Assembly (NCBI GenBank): GCA_964592255.1
Contig: CAZQCI010000099.1
Location: forward strand, 1 to 8,194
DNA from: CAZQCI01 sp964592255
Lineage (GTDB): Bacteria > UBA10199 > SBBF01
Direction of reading: 5' to 3'
Length of the DNA: 8,194 nucleotides
Made by a program: the position numbers and the translations under genes. The notes beneath the pieces are model-generated. The model had not been told where the DNA came from and did not search any database. It saw only the letters and a list, made by a program, of their open reading frames with translations. This document shows positions 6,651-8,194 of this stretch, piece by piece (within the stretch, counting starts at the first letter, position 1; every line of letters starts with the position of its first letter).

Positions 6651-7643
6651 GTGAAAAAAAATTTTCTTCCTTTTTTTAAATTCTTAGCCCTATTGGTGGG
6701 ACTTATTTTTTTAGTCACATGGGTTGTTCATCTGGGCCCTGGAACTATTTGGAGCCAAGTGACTCGGATGAAAGTAGCGTTTTTTTGGGTGATGGCTAAT
6801 TCACTCGGTTGGTATATTTTGTATACTCAGGCTTGGAGGAATCTCTTAGCACGTTTGACGGTGAGGTTGTCTTTTTTTGAAGTGTTGAGGGTTAAAGTTT
6901 GTGGTGAAGCGATTAATCTGATTAGCCCTTTTGGTTTTGTAGCGGGGGATCCTTACCGTGTGCTGATGTTAGGGAGTCATCTCTCGGTATCTCAAAGAAC
7001 CGTGGCTGTTTTTGTAGATCGGGCTCTCCATATTTTGGCGAGTTTTTTATTTGTGTGTTGTGGTTTGCTTCTTGTTTTTGTTCACCCTCAATTAATTTCT
7101 AAAAAATTGGCTTTGGTTTGTTTTATTTTTTATACATTTCTTTTTCTTGCCCTTGTTTTATTTATTTTTAGGTTGGTGACAGGAAGAGTCCCTTTATTTG
7201 TTAGGCGTTTTATGGAGTCTTCCCGTCTTATGCGGCGTTATCCGGGGGTTAAAAAAAATTTTGAAACTTTGGCAGCGGACTTCACGTTGTTTGCCAAGGA
7301 GGATAAAAAACCAATCCTTGTCGCTTTTTTCTTTCATTTTTTGGGACGTGTGCTAGGGGCGGTGGAAATTGGGATTATTTTTGTTGGCCTGACAGGAAAA
7401 CCCTATTGGTTTTTTTCGATGTGGCTGGCATCCCTGACGGCGGTTTTTAATACTGTATTTACGATAGTCCCCGGTGGTGTGGGAGTGATTGAGACGTTAT
7501 ATGCTGGTTTTTTTTCTTACTTCTCTCTTTCTCCATCATTAGGATTATCTATGCAGTTGATCCGCCGAATTCGTTCTTTAATTTGGGTTGCGTTGGGATT
7601 AGTTTTATTGCAAGGAAGAAAAAGGAGGCTTAAGCCCTTATGA
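6651..7643 (+). CDS. Flippase-like integral membrane protein (lysylphosphatidylglycerol synthase TM / UPF0104 family)
   Basis: A 330-residue multi-pass inner-membrane protein with about seven or eight hydrophobic segments (for example about 8-28, 41-58, 116-145, 151-174, 222-246, 252-272, 304-320). Family marks are GEAINLISPFGFVAGDPYR (85-103), a conserved-type acidic/Arg pair in FVDRAL (121-126), and VPGGVGVIET (273-282), followed by the Arg-rich IRRIRS before the last helix. These match the membrane half of MprF-type proteins and the AglD/YbhN group, thought to move or modify lipid-linked molecules. There is no soluble aminoacyl-transferase domain, so this is the stand-alone form. The start is GTG, 51 bp after the nucleotidyltransferase, without a Shine-Dalgarno; the gap holds a small ATCAAT tandem (6617-6622 and 6625-6630) and no clear terminator. 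The basic tail ends in RKRRLKPL. Its TGA overlaps the next ATG. Next to a cytidylyltransferase-like gene, a role in moving a lipid or head-group intermediate is plausible but inferred. Confidence 0.85.
   Translation: MKKNFLPFFKFLALLVGLIFLVTWVVHLGPGTIWSQVTRMKVAFFWVMANSLGWYILYTQAWRNLLARLTVRLSFFEVLRVKVCGEAINLISPFGFVAGDPYRVLMLGSHLSVSQRTVAVFVDRALHILASFLFVCCGLLLVFVHPQLISKKLALVCFIFYTFLFLALVLFIFRLVTGRVPLFVRRFMESSRLMRRYPGVKKNFETLAADFTLFAKEDKKPILVAFFFHFLGRVLGAVEIGIIFVGLTGKPYWFFSMWLASLTAVFNTVFTIVPGGVGVIETLYAGFFSYFSLSPSLGLSMQLIRRIRSLIWVALGLVLLQGRKRRLKPL
7621..7628 (+). promoter_or_regulatory. Strong Shine-Dalgarno AAAGGAGG for the small acidic gene
   Basis: This near-perfect anti-16S sequence lies inside the last codons of the flippase-like gene, 11 bp before the ATG at 7640. 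It is the only strong ribosome site seen before any gene in the window. It supports both the reality of the 111-residue gene and its start codon despite the ATGA overlap with the upstream stop. Confidence 0.75.
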
Positions 7644-7975
7644 GTTACCGTGATCTTTCCGATGAAGAAATTGTCGAATTAATTATGGAAAGCCTGACAG
7701 AAGACGGGCGCGTTACCACCGATTTTTTAGAAGTGGAATGTATTAATGGCCGCCCTATCATTAACGGCCGAGTGGGGGAGGACGAACAAATTCAAGTGAT
7801 TGATGAAATCATGAATGACGTCCTCGATATTCACGACTACGAAAATACGGTGTGGGTAGATGACGAATTGGGTTTTGAGAATGCTGATGAAGATCGTGAA
7901 GGTGTGCCTTCCGAAGAAGATGAAGAACCCGAAGACGATTCATTTGATCCCGACGAAGAAGACGAAGATATGTAA
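7640..7975 (+). CDS. Small BON-like-domain protein with a highly acidic C-terminal tail
   Basis: A 111-residue, very acidic, apparently cytoplasmic protein without a signal peptide. Residues about 8-74 follow the pattern of a BON domain: a helix (DEEIVELIMESLTED), a strand (FLEVECINGRPIINGRV, the place of the usual 'V.v.nG.V.L.G.V' hairpin), a second helix (QIQVIDEIMNDVLDI), then a final strand (ENTVWVDDEL). BON domains usually occur in periplasmic or membrane-associated proteins and are thought to bind phospholipid or envelope components. The match is by pattern only, with the usual Gly partly kept. Residues 81-111 are a tail with 19 Asp/Glu of 31 and almost no basic residue, almost certainly disordered. 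It starts in an ATGA overlap with the flippase-like gene and has a strong ribosome site, so it is probably co-translated with that membrane protein and could be its partner, for example by pairing the acidic tail with the basic RKRRLKPL end. The function is unknown. Confidence 0.75.
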   Translation: MSYRDLSDEEIVELIMESLTEDGRVTTDFLEVECINGRPIINGRVGEDEQIQVIDEIMNDVLDIHDYENTVWVDDELGFENADEDREGVPSEEDEEPEDDSFDPDEEDEDM

Positions 7976-8109
7976 CAGCGTCTTTGCTCATGGATTTGTT
8001 TCAATGACGTGAAGGTTTGTTCAAATAGTTCGAGCTCTTTTCAGAAATTAAATAAATCCATTGCTTCAAAAGCTTTTCCGAATTCACTCTTGACAAACAG
8101 CCTAAAACC

Positions 8110-8134
8110 ATGAATGAAGGACCATTCATTTTTT
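8110..8134 (+). terminator. Weak hairpin plus T-tract, possible operon terminator
   Basis: ATGAATG (8110-8116) and CATTCAT (8123-8129) form a perfect 7-bp stem with a 6-nt loop, and the right arm runs directly into a T-tract (TTTTTT, 8129-8134). The geometry is that of an intrinsic terminator for the plus-strand operon ending at 7975, but the stem is AT-rich (2 G/C pairs of 7) and therefore weak. It coincides with the ATG of the alternative reading listed at 8110. Confidence 0.3.
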
Positions 8135-8194
8135 ATCCTTCGAAAACTCGGTCCCTTGGGGCTGAAAATTTAAATTGTTTTTCTCAGGATGAAA
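8110..8194 (+). CDS. Possible start of a further gene, cut by the window end
   Basis: An ATG at 8110 opens a frame with no stop to the window end, reading MNEGPFIFYPSKTRSLGAEN and eight more residues. There is no Shine-Dalgarno. A TTGACA at 8090-8095 lies just upstream but has no -10 partner at usable distance. Twenty-eight codons are too few to recognise a family, and the first codons are the arms of the hairpin proposed as a terminator. The two readings compete and neither is secure. The rest of 7976-8109 shows nothing I can name. Confidence 0.2.
   Translation, partial: MNEGPFIFYPSKTRSLGAENLNCFSQDE

Noticed and set aside
8090..8118. TTGACA as a promoter for a gene at 8110
   Set aside because: No hexamer resembling TATAAT occurs 15-19 bp downstream.
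8032..8157. Minus-strand frame near the right end, including an ATG-started 42-codon reading and a second frame broken by a stop
   Set aside because: The peptides look faintly protein-like (for example EFGKAFEAMDLFNF before a stop), but I recognise no family, no start has a ribosome site, and the frames are too short to call a gene or a pseudogene remnant.

Overview
This 8.2 kb window looks like ordinary chromosomal DNA from a Gram-negative (diderm) bacterium. It has a muropeptide-recycling ligase (Mpl), a lipoprotein signal peptide with a non-Asp residue after the lipidated Cys, and moderately low GC by eye. The gene mix (double-domain M16 peptidase, alkaline-phosphatase-superfamily lipoprotein, flippase-like membrane protein) recalls delta-proteobacteria-like or Bdellovibrionota-like lineages, but that placement is an impression and not a sequence result. 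I see no tRNA, rRNA, CRISPR, insertion sequence, integrase or phage gene.

Layout. Positions 1-768 (minus strand) hold the N-terminal 256 codons of mpl, cut by the window edge. A 59-bp divergent spacer with a 7+7 bp palindrome separates it from a small unrecognised plus-strand gene (828-1169). That gene ends in a TTAA that also supplies the stop codon of the convergent minus-strand gene, a tandem M16 zinc peptidase with an active first half and a degenerate second half (about 3706 down to 1166). A second divergent region at about 3707-3797 leads to five plus-strand genes that look like one operon (3798-7975). They are an alkaline-phosphatase-superfamily lipoprotein, a HAD phosphatase, an inositol-phosphate/choline-phosphate-type nucleotidyltransferase (overlapping the HAD gene), a flippase-like multi-pass membrane protein, and a small protein with a BON-like fold and a very acidic tail (ATGA overlap with the membrane protein gene). 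The last 219 bp hold a weak terminator-like hairpin and no secure gene.

How the genes may work together. A cytidylyltransferase-like enzyme, a phosphatase, a flippase-like protein and an exported phosphodiesterase-type lipoprotein are plausible parts of a pathway that makes, transports and remodels a phosphate-containing polar lipid or envelope head group. The expected CDP-alcohol phosphotransferase is not in the window, so this remains a hypothesis. Mpl feeds recovered murein tripeptide back into cell-wall synthesis, so the region as a whole has an envelope theme.
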